Positions 37,897 to 48,666 of a stretch of 64,000 nt of DNA are shown one piece after another; the first letter of the stretch is position 1; each line of letters opens with the position of its first letter. Position numbers and translations under genes: made by a program. A model generated the notes under the pieces. It was given only the letters and a program-made list of their open reading frames with translations, made no database searches and was not told the DNA's origin. The stretch is from Herbaspirillum chlorophenolicum (GTDB lineage: Bacteria; Pseudomonadota; Gammaproteobacteria; Burkholderiales; Burkholderiaceae_D), in the NCBI RefSeq assembly GCF_001189955.1, contig NZ_LFLT01000008.1:1-64000 (forward strand), in the 5' to 3' direction.

Positions 37897-39390
37897 TTAC
37901 CAGGTGATGTCGGTATCGAGCGGATAGACCGGCCGGCGCACCTTCTTGATCGGGAACAGCTTGAAGTTGGCGCTGGTCGGGCCGCCGCTGTCCGAGTCGC
38001 ATTCCACCAGGCCGCGGCTGATCGGCACGAACACCGGGCGGCAGTACATGCGCGACTTCAGGATCAGGAAGGACTGCGCCACCGGGTCCAGCCCGAAGCT
38101 GGTAAACACGCCCAGGTCGTAGGGTTCGACGCGTTCTTCCGTCACCACGATTTTCGCCGCGCCGATATCGAACAGCACGCTGCGGCCCATCTGTATCGTC
38201 GAGCCGGTATAGATCGGCCCGGTCACGGTGAACTTGCCGTCGGTGATGGCCGCCACCTTGCCGGTCAGCACCGGCGGCACCTTGGTGATGCCTTGCTGGA
38301 GCAGCGGCACCTTGTTGCCCACGGCCAGCGTGATGGTGGCGCCCACACCGGCTTCCACCATATGCGCCACCGCTTCCGGATCGCTGATCGGGCCCACCGC
38401 GATGCCCTCCAGGCCGGCCGCCAGCGCCGCTTCCAGGACATCCATGGTGTTGCAGGTGCCGCCCGACATCACATTGTCGCTATGGTCCAGAAGCAGCACC
38501 GGACCGCTGCCTGCGCCCTGGCTGCGTTCTTTCGCCTGCGCCAGCGATTGCATCAACGGCAGGCTGTCGTAGACGAAGTCGTCGCGTTCGGCCCACATCT
38601 GGCGGGCAATCTCTTCCGCCACGGCGTCGGCCAGGGCGCGGTCGTTCTCGGCGACCACCACCACCGACATCCCGGCATCGCGGAAGTCGGACAGCGGGAA
38701 CCCCGCCAGCACCGACACCGCCAGCACGCCATCCCGTTTCTCGGCCTCCTTGGCCGCCTCCACCGCGCGTTGCATGGCCGATGCCGACGTGTTGCTGGTC
38801 AGCGTGGCCGACAGCAGCGGCAGCTGGCGCCAGCCGACCACGGGCCGGGATTTTTCATTGAGCAGGTCGACCAGCAGGCGGCCGGCATGCTCGCCGGTCT
38901 CGACCATGTCGATATGCGGATAGGTCTTGAAGCTGACGATGACGTCGGCGTGGTCCACCATTTTCTGTGTGACGTTGCCGTGCAGGTCCAGCGCTACCGC
39001 CATCGGCGTCTTGGGGGCAATCTTGCGGATGCGTTCGAGCAAGGCGCCTTCGCCGTCATCGGCGTTCTCGGCCACCATGGCGCCGTGCAGGTCGAGCATG
39101 ATGGCGTCGCAGCCCTGCTCGATGGCGCGCACGATGCCGTCGCACATCACGGTGTAGGCATCGGCCGCAACGGCTGCGCTGGGATTGGCCCAGGCCGCCA
39201 GCGGCGTGACGATCTCGGCGCCGAGTTGTTCGGCGATGTCGAGGAACGCACCCATCGCGGTGCGCGCGCCTTTCTGGTCCTGATAAGCCGCCTCGTCCCA
39301 CTGCGGGGAGAAGGCTTCAAGCGGGGTGGGAATCGGCGAGAACGTGTTGGTCTCGTGATTCATGCGGGCGATGACGATCTTGGGTTTCAT
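37897..39390 (-). CDS. M81-family metallopeptidase (MlrC-like)
   Basis: 497 aa. The N-terminal KIVIARMNHETNTFSP and the central MLDLHGAMVAE, ALDLHGNVTQKMVDHADVIVSFKTYPHID are typical of M81 proteins, named for microcystinase C (MlrC). The C-terminal MlrC-C domain has GPISDPEAVAHM and VLLLDHSDNVMSGGTC. Most M81 proteins are not linked to microcystin; they accompany amidohydrolases and ABC importers. It starts 8 bases after the M20 hydrolase stop, so it is in the same operon. The actual substrate is unknown; a peptide-like or cyclic amide is plausible. Confidence 0.9.
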   Translation of the reverse strand: MKPKIVIARMNHETNTFSPIPTPLEAFSPQWDEAAYQDQKGARTAMGAFLDIAEQLGAEIVTPLAAWANPSAAVAADAYTVMCDGIVRAIEQGCDAIMLDLHGAMVAENADDGEGALLERIRKIAPKTPMAVALDLHGNVTQKMVDHADVIVSFKTYPHIDMVETGEHAGRLLVDLLNEKSRPVVGWRQLPLLSATLTSNTSASAMQRAVEAAKEAEKRDGVLAVSVLAGFPLSDFRDAGMSVVVVAENDRALADAVAEEIARQMWAERDDFVYDSLPLMQSLAQAKERSQGAGSGPVLLLDHSDNVMSGGTCNTMDVLEAALAAGLEGIAVGPISDPEAVAHMVEAGVGATITLAVGNKVPLLQQGITKVPPVLTGKVAAITDGKFTVTGPIYTGSTIQMGRSVLFDIGAAKIVVTEERVEPYDLGVFTSFGLDPVAQSFLILKSRMYCRPVFVPISRGLVECDSDSGGPTSANFKLFPIKKVRRPVYPLDTDITW

Positions 39391-39398
39391 TGCAGTCC

Positions 39399-40670
39399 TT
39401 ATTCGGTGACTATGCCGGCGCTGGCCAGCATGGCCTGCAGCAGCACGTTGCAGCCGGCTTCCAGGTGTTCCGGCTTGGCGTCTTCAATCTCGTTGTGGGA
39501 TACGCCGTCCTTGCACGGCACGAAGATCATTCCGGCCGGCGCCAGGCGCGCGGCGTAGATGGCGTCATGGCCGGCGCCGGAGACCACATCCATCGTCTTG
39601 TAGCCCAGGCCGCTGGCAGCATCGCGTACATTACCCACGCAATCCGGATGGAAGGGGCAGGGCGGGAAATAGGACACGCGCTCCAGATCGATCTTCAGTC
39701 CGGTCTTCCGGCGCGTCGCTTCGATATAGGCCAGCAGGTCATTGTGCATCTTGTTGAGCAGTTCGTCGCTGACGTTGCGCAGGTCGACCGAGAACTTCAC
39801 CTGGCCCGGGATCACGTTGCGGCTGTTGGGTATCACCTGCACCGAACCTACCGTGCCGCGGCCATACGGTGGATAGCGGTTGGCGATGGCCACTACCTCC
39901 TGCATGATGTACGTGGAGACCTGCAGCGCATCCTTGCGAATCTCCATCGGCGTCGGACCGGCGTGCGATTCGAAACCGGTCACCGTGCAGTCGTACCACG
40001 ACAGGCCCAGCACCGCCGGCACCACGCCGATCACGGTGTCGGCGTTTTCCAGCACCGGCCCCTGCTCGATGTGCGCCTCGTAGTAGGCGCCGATCGGATG
40101 GTCGCCGCACTTCTGCTCGCCGATGTAGCCGATGCGCGCCAGTTCATCCTTCACCTTCTTGCCGTCGACATCGGTGGCGTTGTACGCATGCTCCAGCGTG
40201 AAGGCGCCGCAGAACACGCCCGAACCCATCATCACCGGCACGAAGCGCGAACCTTCCTCGTTGGTCCATACCGCCACCTCGATCGGCGCCTCGGTCACGA
40301 TCTTGTGCTGGTTCAGTGTGCGGATTACTTCGATGCCGGACAGCACGCCGTAATTGCCGTCGAACTTGCCGCCGGTCGGTTGGGTGTCGATGTGCGAGCC
40401 GGTCATCACCGGCGGCAGGGCGTTGTTGCGGCCGGGGCGGCGCATGAAGATGTTGCCGATCTGGTCGACCACCACACTCATGCCTTCGGCCTTGGCCCAG
40501 GATGTGACGAGGTCGCGTCCCTGCTTGTCGAGGTCGGTCAGCGCCAGCCGGCATACGCCGCCTTTGGCGGTGCCGCCGATCCGGCCCAGTTCCATCAGCG
40601 AATCCCATAGGCGCTTGCCATCGATGCGTAATGCGGCGGCCTTGGGATTGGGTTTGCTTTTCATATCCAT
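39399..40670 (-). CDS. M20-family Zn-dependent amidohydrolase (N-carbamoyl amino acid / beta-ureidopropionase type)
   Basis: 423 aa binuclear-zinc hydrolase. Metal and substrate motifs: TGSHIDTQPTGGKFDGNYGV, WTNEEGSRFVPVM, YYEAHIEQGPVLE and SGAGHDAIYAA. The N-terminal GTAKGGVCRLALTDLDKQGRD is typical of N-carbamoyl-amino-acid hydrolases, beta-ureidopropionases and allantoate amidohydrolases. It would release an amine, CO2 and ammonia from an N-carbamoyl compound. AAGGAGT precedes the ATG. It lies between livF and the M81 gene. The transaminase and semialdehyde dehydrogenase nearby favour N-carbamoyl-beta-alanine or its homologue as substrate (inference). Confidence 0.9.
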   Translation of the reverse strand: MDMKSKPNPKAAALRIDGKRLWDSLMELGRIGGTAKGGVCRLALTDLDKQGRDLVTSWAKAEGMSVVVDQIGNIFMRRPGRNNALPPVMTGSHIDTQPTGGKFDGNYGVLSGIEVIRTLNQHKIVTEAPIEVAVWTNEEGSRFVPVMMGSGVFCGAFTLEHAYNATDVDGKKVKDELARIGYIGEQKCGDHPIGAYYEAHIEQGPVLENADTVIGVVPAVLGLSWYDCTVTGFESHAGPTPMEIRKDALQVSTYIMQEVVAIANRYPPYGRGTVGSVQVIPNSRNVIPGQVKFSVDLRNVSDELLNKMHNDLLAYIEATRRKTGLKIDLERVSYFPPCPFHPDCVGNVRDAASGLGYKTMDVVSGAGHDAIYAARLAPAGMIFVPCKDGVSHNEIEDAKPEHLEAGCNVLLQAMLASAGIVTE

Positions 40671-40697
40671 GAATGACTCCTTGAATTCGTTTTGACT

Positions 40698-41398
40698 TTA
40701 GGCCGCCAGGTTCACACCCAGGTAACGATCCTTGACGCCGTCGTCGGCCAGGAACTCGGCATTGCTGCCGCTGTAGGCGATGCGTCCCTGTTCGACGATG
40801 TAATGGCGGTCAGCCAGTTGCGTACACACTTCCAGGTTCTGTTCCACCAGGATGATGGACATCCCGGTGGCCTTGATCAGCTTGATCTGCGCCACGATCT
40901 CGTCGACGATCACCGGCGCCAGGCCTTCCACCGGTTCATCCAGCATCAGCACCTTGGGATGCGTCATCAGCGCGCGTGCGATCGCCAGCATCTGCTGCTC
41001 GCCGCCGGAGAGCTGGCCGCCGCCGTTCTTGCGGCGCTCCTTCAGGCGGGGGAAGATCTTGTAGACGTCTTCCAGCCCCCAGGCCGATTCCTTGCGCGCC
41101 GCCATCTTGAGGTTTTCCTCGACGGTCAGCAGCTTGAAGATGCCGCGGTGCTCCGGCACCAGGCACACGCCGCGCGCGGCGATCTTGTAGGCCGGCAAGC
41201 CGCTGACCTGCTTGCCCTCGAACAGCACGCGTCCCTGCGCCGGCGGCACCACGCCGACGATGCTTTTGAGCGTGGTGGTCTTGCCGGCGCCGTTGCGCCC
41301 CAGCAGCGTCACTACCTCGCCGGCATCCACCTGCAGCGACACACCCTGCAGGATGTGGCTCTTGCCGTAGTAGCCATGTACGTCTTCCACTTGCAGGA

Positions 41399-41402
<4 letters not shown>
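40698..41402 (-). CDS. livF: Branched-chain-type ABC transporter ATP-binding protein LivF
   Basis: 234 aa ATPase of the HAAT importer family. Walker [10 protein letters not shown], signature LSGGEQQML, Walker [14 protein letters not shown]. The start [13 protein letters not shown] overlaps the livG stop by 4 bases. Together with LivG, LivM, LivH and the binding protein it forms a complete importer; the substrate is probably not leucine, given the hydrolases in the operon. Confidence 0.93.
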
Positions 41403-42162
<760 letters not shown>

Positions 42163-42166
<4 letters not shown>

Positions 42167-43158
42167 GAATGCTTCTCCTTGACGGCCACCTCGACAGCAC
42201 TATCGCGCCTGGCGGGGCGCACCGCGTTAATCAGTTTCATCGCCAGGCCGAACAGTCCCTTCTGCATGTACAGGCTGACTGCGATCAGCAGGAAGCCCAG
42301 CAGCATCAGCCAGCGCGGCCACAAGGTGGAGAGCCAGTTGCCGGCCAGTACGTAGAACGAGGCGCCCAGCACCGAAGCGAACAGGTTGCCGGTGCCGCCG
42401 ATGACGGTCATGATCAGGATCGACTCGCTGGTGTGGTACTCGATGTTGGACAGCGGCGCCACGCCGGTCATCATCGCGTGCAGGCCGCCGGCCAGGCCCG
42501 TCACCGCGCCCGAGATGACGAAGGCTGCGAGCTTGAGCAGGCGGATGTCGTAGCCCACCGCCGAAGCGCGCGCCTCGTTGTCGCGCACCGCCAGCAAGGT
42601 GCGGCCCAATACCGAATCGACCACCCGCTGCAGCAGCCAGAACACCAGCACGAACAGGATCGCCACCACCGTGTAGTACTGCCACGAGGAGGTGGTCGGC
42701 AGCAGCGTCTGGCCGAACAGGGCGAGCGGTGGGCGAGGGATGTCGAGCAGGCCGTTGTCGCCGCCGGTGACATCCTTCATCGTGTAGGCGAGGAAGTAGA
42801 ACATCTGGGCGAAGGCCAGCGTCAGCATCACGAAGTAGGTGCCGCGCTGGCGGATCGAGAACCAGCCCACCAGCAGCGCCGCCATCGCGCCGCCCAGCGC
42901 CGCCATGGCCAGCGTCGCCAATAGCGGCGCTTTCAGCTGCAGCAGCACCACGCCGGCGGTATAGCTGCCCACACCGAAGAAGATGCCCTGGCCGAACGAC
43001 ATCAGGCCGGTATAACCCAGCAGCAAGTTGCAGCCGAGCGCTGCCAGCGCGAACACCAGCACTTCGGTGGCCAGCGTGCCCGAACTCAGGCACAGCGGCA
43101 GCAGCAGTGCAACGGCGGCGGCCAGCAGGGTATAGCGGAAATGCGCAAGTTGTTTCAT
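42163..43158 (-). CDS. livM: Branched-chain-type ABC transporter permease LivM
   Basis: 331 aa permease with about nine membrane segments. Family stretches: GCNLLLGYTGLMSFGQGIFFGVGSY, AVRDNEARASAVGYD and VIGGTGNLFASVLGA. The start at MKQLAHFRYTLL is chosen because the longer open frame upstream is the shadow of livH. Only 11 bases separate it from livH. Confidence 0.92.
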
Positions 43159-43169
43159 CAGCCTTCCTT

Positions 43170-44036
43170 TCACGCCGCGCCGGGCCGGCCGAGCAGGCCA
43201 TTGGGCCGCAGCAGCATGACCGCCGCCATGGCGACATAGATCATCAGGTGTGCACCCTCGGACCACACCGTGCTCATCACGCTTTGCACGATGCCGACCA
43301 GGATGCCGCCGATCAGCGCTCCCCAGAAACTGCCCAGGCCGCCAATCACCACCACCACGAAGGCAATGCCCAGCGCCTCCACTCCCATGAACGGGTCGGC
43401 GCCGCGGATCGGCGCGGCGAGCGCCCCGGCCAGACCGGCGGTAGCCGCACCCAGCGCGAACACCAGGCTGAAGATGCGGTTGATGTTCAGGCCCAGCAGC
43501 GACACCATCTCGGTCGATTCGCTGCCGGCGCGCACGATCGAACCCAGGCGCGTGCCTTCCAGCACCCACCACAAGAGGATGGCCATGACCGCGGTGACGG
43601 CAATCACGAACAGGCGGTACTTGGGATAGACGAAGCCGCCGGCCATCACCACGCCCTGCAATATGTCGGGCGGCGAGACGTTGTTGCCCAGCGGCCCCCA
43701 ATACGAAATCACGGCTTCCTGCAGCACCAGCGCAAGACCTACCGTGAACAGGATATGGAAGTGATGCGGCAGTGCATACACATGCCGCAGCACGAAGCGC
43801 TCCACGATCCAGGCGAACAGGCCCACCACCAGCGGCGCCACCAGCAGCGACCACCAGAAGCCGATGCCCATGTCGGTGATCTGGAAGCACAGGTAGGCGC
43901 CCAGCAGGAAGAAGGCCCCGTGCGAGAAATTGACGAAGCGCAGCAGGCCGAACACGATGGACAGCCCTACCGCCAGCAGGAAGTAGAGCATGCCGATGCC
44001 TATGCCGTTGGCGATCTGCAGCAGATAGATATTCAT
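43170..44036 (-). CDS. livH: Branched-chain-type ABC transporter permease LivH
   Basis: 288 aa permease with about eight membrane segments. Signatures: GLSIVFGLLRFVNFSHGAFFLLGAYL, LLGLNINRIFSLVFALGA and VIGGLGSFWGALIGG. The start at MNIYLLQIANGIGIG fits the family; upstream codons are unrelated. It follows the binding-protein gene by 94 bases. Confidence 0.92.
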   Translation of the reverse strand: MNIYLLQIANGIGIGMLYFLLAVGLSIVFGLLRFVNFSHGAFFLLGAYLCFQITDMGIGFWWSLLVAPLVVGLFAWIVERFVLRHVYALPHHFHILFTVGLALVLQEAVISYWGPLGNNVSPPDILQGVVMAGGFVYPKYRLFVIAVTAVMAILLWWVLEGTRLGSIVRAGSESTEMVSLLGLNINRIFSLVFALGAATAGLAGALAAPIRGADPFMGVEALGIAFVVVVIGGLGSFWGALIGGILVGIVQSVMSTVWSEGAHLMIYVAMAAVMLLRPNGLLGRPGAA

Positions 44037-44130
44037 GAGACCTCGATACGGAAATGCTTTGGTTCGCAGATGGCGGCCGCATGAAGAACGGCCGCCATCG
44101 CGATCACTTAACAGCCGGCGCCGACGGCGG

Positions 44131-45324
44131 TCACAGCTTGCATTGCGTCTTGTCCAGCGGCAGGAACGATTTGCCCGACGAGACGATGTCCGCATAGTCG
44201 TTCTTGTTGGCCATCTTCGACTTTGCCTTGCCCTTGAGCAGATAGTAGTTCTTGATGACCTGGTGGTCGCCCTTGCGGATTTCCTCGGTGCCGGTCAGGC
44301 CTTCGTACTTCATGCCTTCCATCGCCGCGATGACCGCCTTGGGATCGGTGCTGTTGGCCTTGATGATGGCGTCCAGCATGATCTTGGTGCAGATGTAGGA
44401 ACCGGCCAGGCTGTAGTTCGGGTCGATCTTCAGGTTGTCGTTGACCAGCCTGACGAACTCCTTGTTGAACGGCGAGTCGATCGCGTGCCAGTACTGCGCG
44501 CCGAAGTAGACGCCGTCGCAGATGTCGGCGCCCAGCGTCTCGAACTGCTCCAGGCCCGAAGCCCAGGCCATCAGGATCGTACAGTTGTTCTTCATGCCGA
44601 AGCTGACCGCCTGGCGCAGCGTGTCCGACGATTGCGAACCGAAGTTCAGCAGCAGCAGCACATCCGGCTTGGCCGCCATCGCATTGGTCAGGTAGCCGGA
44701 GAATTCCTTCTCGGTCAGCGAGTGGTAGCTGTTGCCGACGTGCTCGATGCCCTTTTCCTTGAAGATGTTCTTGGCCGCCGTCAGCAGGCCGTCGCCGAAT
44801 ACGTATTGCGGCGTGATGGTGTACCAGCGCTTGGCATTGGGCAGCTTTTCCAGCAGCGGGCGCACGGTCTGCTCGATGGCGCCGAAGGTCGGCACCGACC
44901 AGCGGAAGGTGGAGCGGTTGCAGTCGCTGCCGGTGATTTCGTCGGCGCCTGCGGTGGTGATGAAGATACCGCCGGCCTTGTCGGCTTCCTTGCCCATGGC
45001 CAGCGCTTCACCGGAGAGGATGCCGCCGGCGAAGAAGCGCGTGCCCTTCTCGATGGTCTCCTGCATCTTGCGCACGGCGGTGGCCGGCTTGCCTTCGGTG
45101 TCGAGCGTGACGTAGCTGGTGTTCTTGCCGAGCACCTTGCCGTATTTCTGCAGCACCAGTTTCATGCCCATGTCGGCGAACTTGCCGTTGGCGGCGAAGG
45201 GGCCCGACATCGGCACCGGACAGCCGAAGGAAATCGCATCGGCTTGCGCGAAGACATCGTTGAAAGTAAGCGCGCCCGGCGCGGCAAGTGCGGACAGCTT
45301 CAGAAAATCGCGACGACTGATCAT
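44131..45324 (-). CDS. ABC transporter periplasmic substrate-binding protein (Leu/Ile/Val-type)
   Basis: 397 aa. The N-terminus MISRRDFLKLSALAAPGAL is a twin-arginine signal (SRRDFLK), unusual but known for this family. The mature part has SFGCPVPMSGPFAANGK and the two-lobe LivK-like fold. The ATG at 45324 is preferred over a GTG two codons earlier, as GGGAGA is then 8 bases away. First gene of the importer-hydrolase operon running to about 37.9 kb. Ligand inferred to be an N-carbamoyl amino acid or related amide from the downstream hydrolases. Confidence 0.9.
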   Translation of the reverse strand: MISRRDFLKLSALAAPGALTFNDVFAQADAISFGCPVPMSGPFAANGKFADMGMKLVLQKYGKVLGKNTSYVTLDTEGKPATAVRKMQETIEKGTRFFAGGILSGEALAMGKEADKAGGIFITTAGADEITGSDCNRSTFRWSVPTFGAIEQTVRPLLEKLPNAKRWYTITPQYVFGDGLLTAAKNIFKEKGIEHVGNSYHSLTEKEFSGYLTNAMAAKPDVLLLLNFGSQSSDTLRQAVSFGMKNNCTILMAWASGLEQFETLGADICDGVYFGAQYWHAIDSPFNKEFVRLVNDNLKIDPNYSLAGSYICTKIMLDAIIKANSTDPKAVIAAMEGMKYEGLTGTEEIRKGDHQVIKNYYLLKGKAKSKMANKNDYADIVSSGKSFLPLDKTQCKL

Positions 45325-45374
45325 ATTCACATCTCCCTCAGGATAAAAAACTCACAGGTGACATCCACGAAACT

Positions 45375-45524
45375 TCAACGATTTTTAACGCAAATTCCAT
45401 GCCCAGCAAGAATGAAAATTCGAATGAAACGAGACGCCGCGCAAGGGCGGGACGAACGTATTCCTCCGTCTGGAAAACGCGGATAAGAAAGGTCGAACGG
45501 GCATGACATGATGCGAACGATCAT
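45375..45524 (-). CDS. Possible small leader ORF upstream of the ABC binding protein
   Basis: 49 codons starting MIVRIMSCPFDLSYPRF. The ATG at 45524 is preceded by AGGAGGAG at 8-base spacing, one of the strongest ribosome sites in the window, and the stop lies 50 bases before the binding-protein start. There is no recognised domain or membrane segment, and codon use is not typical of the neighbours. It could be a regulatory upstream ORF or a chance frame. I do not recognise it. Confidence 0.35.
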   Translation of the reverse strand: MIVRIMSCPFDLSYPRFPDGGIRSSRPCAASRFIRIFILAGHGICVKNR

Positions 45525-45780
45525 GGCGGGCTCCTCCTGGCCGTGAAATGCGTTGTCTCTGTTTCGATGCTGCCATCCGTTATTCATGCCCTGCCGTATG
45601 TTCAGCAGTGGCGATGCGGATTTTCTTGTTTGCCGGAGAGGTTCATCTCCATCACGATTGTCGTCTTTTCCCTCCCTTTGTGCGCTTAATATTTTTCATC
45701 GATATTGCGGTGCATTTTGTGTTGCCGCCATCGCTTGCCTGCACCAACAACCGGCAGTTCCCGCGGCGTGGAAAAACAAA

Positions 45781-45809
45781 AAAACGGCATGAAGAATTCA
45801 TGCCGTTTT
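45781..45809 (-). terminator. Terminator after mmsA
   Basis: Stem AAAACGGCATGAA / TTCATGCCGTTTT with loop GAA; the A-run upstream gives a T-run on the minus strand. Confidence 0.9.
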
Positions 45810-45822
45810 CATTTTCGCTTTC

Positions 45823-47316
45823 TTATTTCATTTGCGGGAACGCAAACTCGGCGCCTGCGCTTGCGGTATTCGGCCAGCGCTGCATGACCGCCTTCGAACG
45901 TGTATAGAAACGCACACCTTCGGGGCCGTACATGTGATGGTCGCCAAACAAGCTGCGCTTCCATCCGCCGAAACTGGAGAACGCCATCGGCACCGGCAGC
46001 GGCACGTTCACGCCGACCATGCCGACTTCGATCTGGCGCACGAACTCGCGCGCCACGCCGCCATCGCGCGTGTACACCGCCACGCCGTTGCCGTATTCGT
46101 GCGCGTTGATCAGTTCCACCGCGCTGGCGATATCGGGCGCGCGCAACACGCACAGCACCGGGCCGAAGATCTCTTCCTTGTAGATGGTCATCTCGGGCGT
46201 GACGTGGTCGAACAGCGTGCCGCCGACGAAGAAGCCCTTCTCGAAACCGGCTACCTTGTGGCCGCGGCCGTCGACCACCAGCTTGGCGCCTTCTTCCACG
46301 CCGCGGCCGATCAGGCCTTCGATGCGTTCCTTCGCCGCCGCAGTGACCACCGGACCCATTTCGGCGCCGGGGGCCATGCCTTCGTTGATCTTCAGGCTGC
46401 GCGCGCGTTCGGCCAATGCATTGACCAGCTTGTCGCCGGCCGCGCCGACGGCTACTGCCACCGAGATCGCCATACAGCGTTCGCCTGCCGAACCGAAGGC
46501 CGCGCCCATCAGCGCGTCGACCGCCAGTTCCATGTCGGCGTCGGGCATGACCACCATGTGGTTCTTGGCGCCGCCCAGGGCTTGCACGCGCTTGCCTTTT
46601 GCACTGCCGCGCGCATAGATGTATTCGGCGATGGGGGTCGAGCCGACGAAGCTGATGGCCTTGACCTGCGGGTGATCGAGCAGCGCATCGACGGTGACCT
46701 TGTCGCCCTGCACGACGTTGAACACGCCGTCCGGCAAACCGGCTTCCTGCAGCAATTCGGCGATCAGCAGCGCCGCCGACGGATCGCGCTCGGAGGGCTT
46801 GAGGATGAAGCTGTTGCCGCAGGCAATCGCGATCGGGAACATCCACATCGGCACCATCGCCGGGAAGTTGAACGGCGTGATGCCGGCCACCACGCCCAGC
46901 GGCTGGCGCATCGACCAGGCGTCGATGCCGCGCGCGATCTGGTCGGTGTATTCGCCCTTGAGCATTTGCGGGATGCCGGCGGCGAACTCGACGATCTCGA
47001 TGCCGCGCGCGACTTCGCCTTGTGCGTCGGAGAAGGTCTTGCCGTGTTCGCGCACGATGATGCGTGCGAAGTCGTCGGCGCGCTGCTGGATCAGGTGCAG
47101 GAAGCGGAACAGCACGCGCGCGCGGGTCAGCGGTGGCGTGTTGGACCAGGCGCCGAAGGCGGCGGCACCGGACTTGACGGCAGCGTCGACTTCATCGGCC
47201 GTGCCCAGCGCGACTTGCGCTACCGGCACGCCCAGCGCCGGGTTGAACACATCGGCGTAGCGGCCGCTGGTGGTGTCGACGCGCTTGCCGCCGATGTAGT
47301 GGGTGATCTTTTCCAT
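45823..47316 (-). CDS. mmsA: CoA-acylating methylmalonate-semialdehyde dehydrogenase
   Basis: 497 aa aldehyde dehydrogenase. Catalytic cysteine in [14 protein letters not shown], cofactor region [19 protein letters not shown], and the MmsA hallmarks [26 protein letters not shown] region and [12 protein letters not shown]. It converts methylmalonate semialdehyde to propionyl-CoA, or malonate semialdehyde to acetyl-CoA, with CoA and NAD. It sits 27 bases downstream of the omega-transaminase, whose product would be its substrate. A terminator follows. Confidence 0.94.
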   Translation of the reverse strand: MEKITHYIGGKRVDTTSGRYADVFNPALGVPVAQVALGTADEVDAAVKSGAAAFGAWSNTPPLTRARVLFRFLHLIQQRADDFARIIVREHGKTFSDAQGEVARGIEIVEFAAGIPQMLKGEYTDQIARGIDAWSMRQPLGVVAGITPFNFPAMVPMWMFPIAIACGNSFILKPSERDPSAALLIAELLQEAGLPDGVFNVVQGDKVTVDALLDHPQVKAISFVGSTPIAEYIYARGSAKGKRVQALGGAKNHMVVMPDADMELAVDALMGAAFGSAGERCMAISVAVAVGAAGDKLVNALAERARSLKINEGMAPGAEMGPVVTAAAKERIEGLIGRGVEEGAKLVVDGRGHKVAGFEKGFFVGGTLFDHVTPEMTIYKEEIFGPVLCVLRAPDIASAVELINAHEYGNGVAVYTRDGGVAREFVRQIEVGMVGVNVPLPVPMAFSSFGGWKRSLFGDHHMYGPEGVRFYTRSKAVMQRWPNTASAGAEFAFPQMK

Positions 47317-47343
47317 TGTTGCCCGTTGCTCCGTTATTTGTGA

Positions 47344-48666
47344 TCAGGCCAGCGTCTTGAGGATCGCGGCCAGCTTGCCGAACAGCTCGTCAATTTGCTG
47401 CTTGTTGATGACCAGCGGCGGCGACAGCGCGATGATGTCGCCGGTCACGCGGATCAGGATGCCGTCGTTGAAGGCGCGCACGAAGGCGTCGTAGGCGCGC
47501 GCACCCACCTTGCCCGGAATCGATGCCAGCTCGATGCCGGCGATCAGGCCGATGGTGCGCACGTCGATCACGTGCGGCAGGCCGCGCAGCGCGTGTGCGG
47601 CGTCCTGGAAGTAGTCAGATACTGCCTTGGCGTTTTCCAGCACCCCTTCCTGTTCGAACACGTCCAGCGAAGCCAGGCCGGCGGCGCAGGCCAATGGGTG
47701 GCCGGAATAGGTGTAGCCGTGGAACAGTTCGATGCCGTCGGGGCCGCTCATGAAAGCGTCGTGGATCTCCGGTTTGACGAACACCGCGCCCATCGGCACT
47801 ACGCCGTTGGTCAGGCCCTTGGCGGTGGTGAAGATGTCCGGATCGACGTCGAAGTAATCGGAGGCGAACGGCGTGGTCAGGCGGCCGAAGCCGGTGATCA
47901 CTTCATCGAAGATCAGCAGGATGCCGTGCTTGGTGCACAGCTCGCGCAGGCGCTTCAGGTAGCCCTTGGGCGGCACCAGCACGCCGGTCGAGCCGGCCAC
48001 CGGCTCGACGATCACGGCGGCGATGTTTGAGGCGTCGTGCAGCGCGACCAGGCGCTCCAGCTCGTCGGCCAGGTGGGCGCCGTATTCCGGCTCGCCCTTG
48101 GTGAAGGCGTTCTTTTCCAGGTTATGGGTGTGCGGTAGGTGGTCAACGCCTTGCAGCAGCGCGGTGCTGAAGGTCTTGCGGTTGCCGCCGATGCCGCCCA
48201 CCGACATGCCGCCGAAACCCACGCCGTGGTAACCGCGTTCGCGGCCGATCATGCGGGTACGGGTGCCGTTGCCGCGTGCACGGTGGTAGGCCAGCGCGAT
48301 CTTGATCGCGGTGTCGACCGCTTCCGAACCGGAGCCGGTGTAGAACACGTTGGCGAAGCGGTTGCCGGTGTACGCCTTGAGGCGCTCGGCCAGTGCGAAG
48401 GCGCTCGGATGGCCGAGCTGGAAGGAGGGCGCGTAGTCCAGCGTTGCCACCGACTTCTGCACGGCCGACACGATCTTGGGATGGGCGTGGCCCAGCGGCA
48501 CGCACCACAGGCCGGCGGTACCGTCGAGGATGGCGTTGCCGGCGTCGTCGCGGTAGTACATGCCTTCGGCCGAGACCAGCATGCGCGGGCTGGCCTTGAA
48601 GTTGCGGTTGGCGGTGAAGGGCATCCAGTAGGCCGACAGGCCGGATTTCTGTTCGGAAGTAGTCAT
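47344..48666 (-). CDS. Omega-amino acid:pyruvate (beta-alanine:pyruvate) aminotransferase
   Basis: 440 aa class-III PLP aminotransferase. YWMPFTANRNFKASPRMLVSAEGMYY at the N-terminus and TAGLWCVPLGHAHPKI are typical of beta-alanine:pyruvate transaminases. The PLP-binding DEVITGFGR and the lysine in TTAKGLTNGVVPMGAV are intact. It yields malonate semialdehyde from beta-alanine. The ATG at 48666 fits the family; a GTG 21 codons upstream is the alternative. Cotranscribed with mmsA and divergent from a MocR regulator. Confidence 0.93.
   Translation of the reverse strand: MTTSEQKSGLSAYWMPFTANRNFKASPRMLVSAEGMYYRDDAGNAILDGTAGLWCVPLGHAHPKIVSAVQKSVATLDYAPSFQLGHPSAFALAERLKAYTGNRFANVFYTGSGSEAVDTAIKIALAYHRARGNGTRTRMIGRERGYHGVGFGGMSVGGIGGNRKTFSTALLQGVDHLPHTHNLEKNAFTKGEPEYGAHLADELERLVALHDASNIAAVIVEPVAGSTGVLVPPKGYLKRLRELCTKHGILLIFDEVITGFGRLTTPFASDYFDVDPDIFTTAKGLTNGVVPMGAVFVKPEIHDAFMSGPDGIELFHGYTYSGHPLACAAGLASLDVFEQEGVLENAKAVSDYFQDAAHALRGLPHVIDVRTIGLIAGIELASIPGKVGARAYDAFVRAFNDGILIRVTGDIIALSPPLVINKQQIDELFGKLAAILKTLA

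Larger units (their letters stand above)
45325..45822. other. Intergenic region upstream of the ABC operon
   Basis: 498 bases. It contains the mmsA terminator (45781-45809), a possible 49-codon leader ORF on the minus strand (45375-45524) and A/T-rich tracts (about 45690-45710) that may hold the operon promoter. No convincing -35/-10 pair stood out. Composition is less G+C-rich than flanking genes. Confidence 0.6.

Noticed and set aside
37513-39558. 681-codon plus-strand frame over the EamA and M81 genes
   Set aside because: His/Arg-rich low-complexity translation typical of a shadow frame; the minus-strand genes have clear motifs.
45540-45780. Plus-strand frames in the A/T-richer gap before the mmsA terminator
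   Set aside because: No ribosome site, no signal or domain pattern, and they run through the terminator hairpin.
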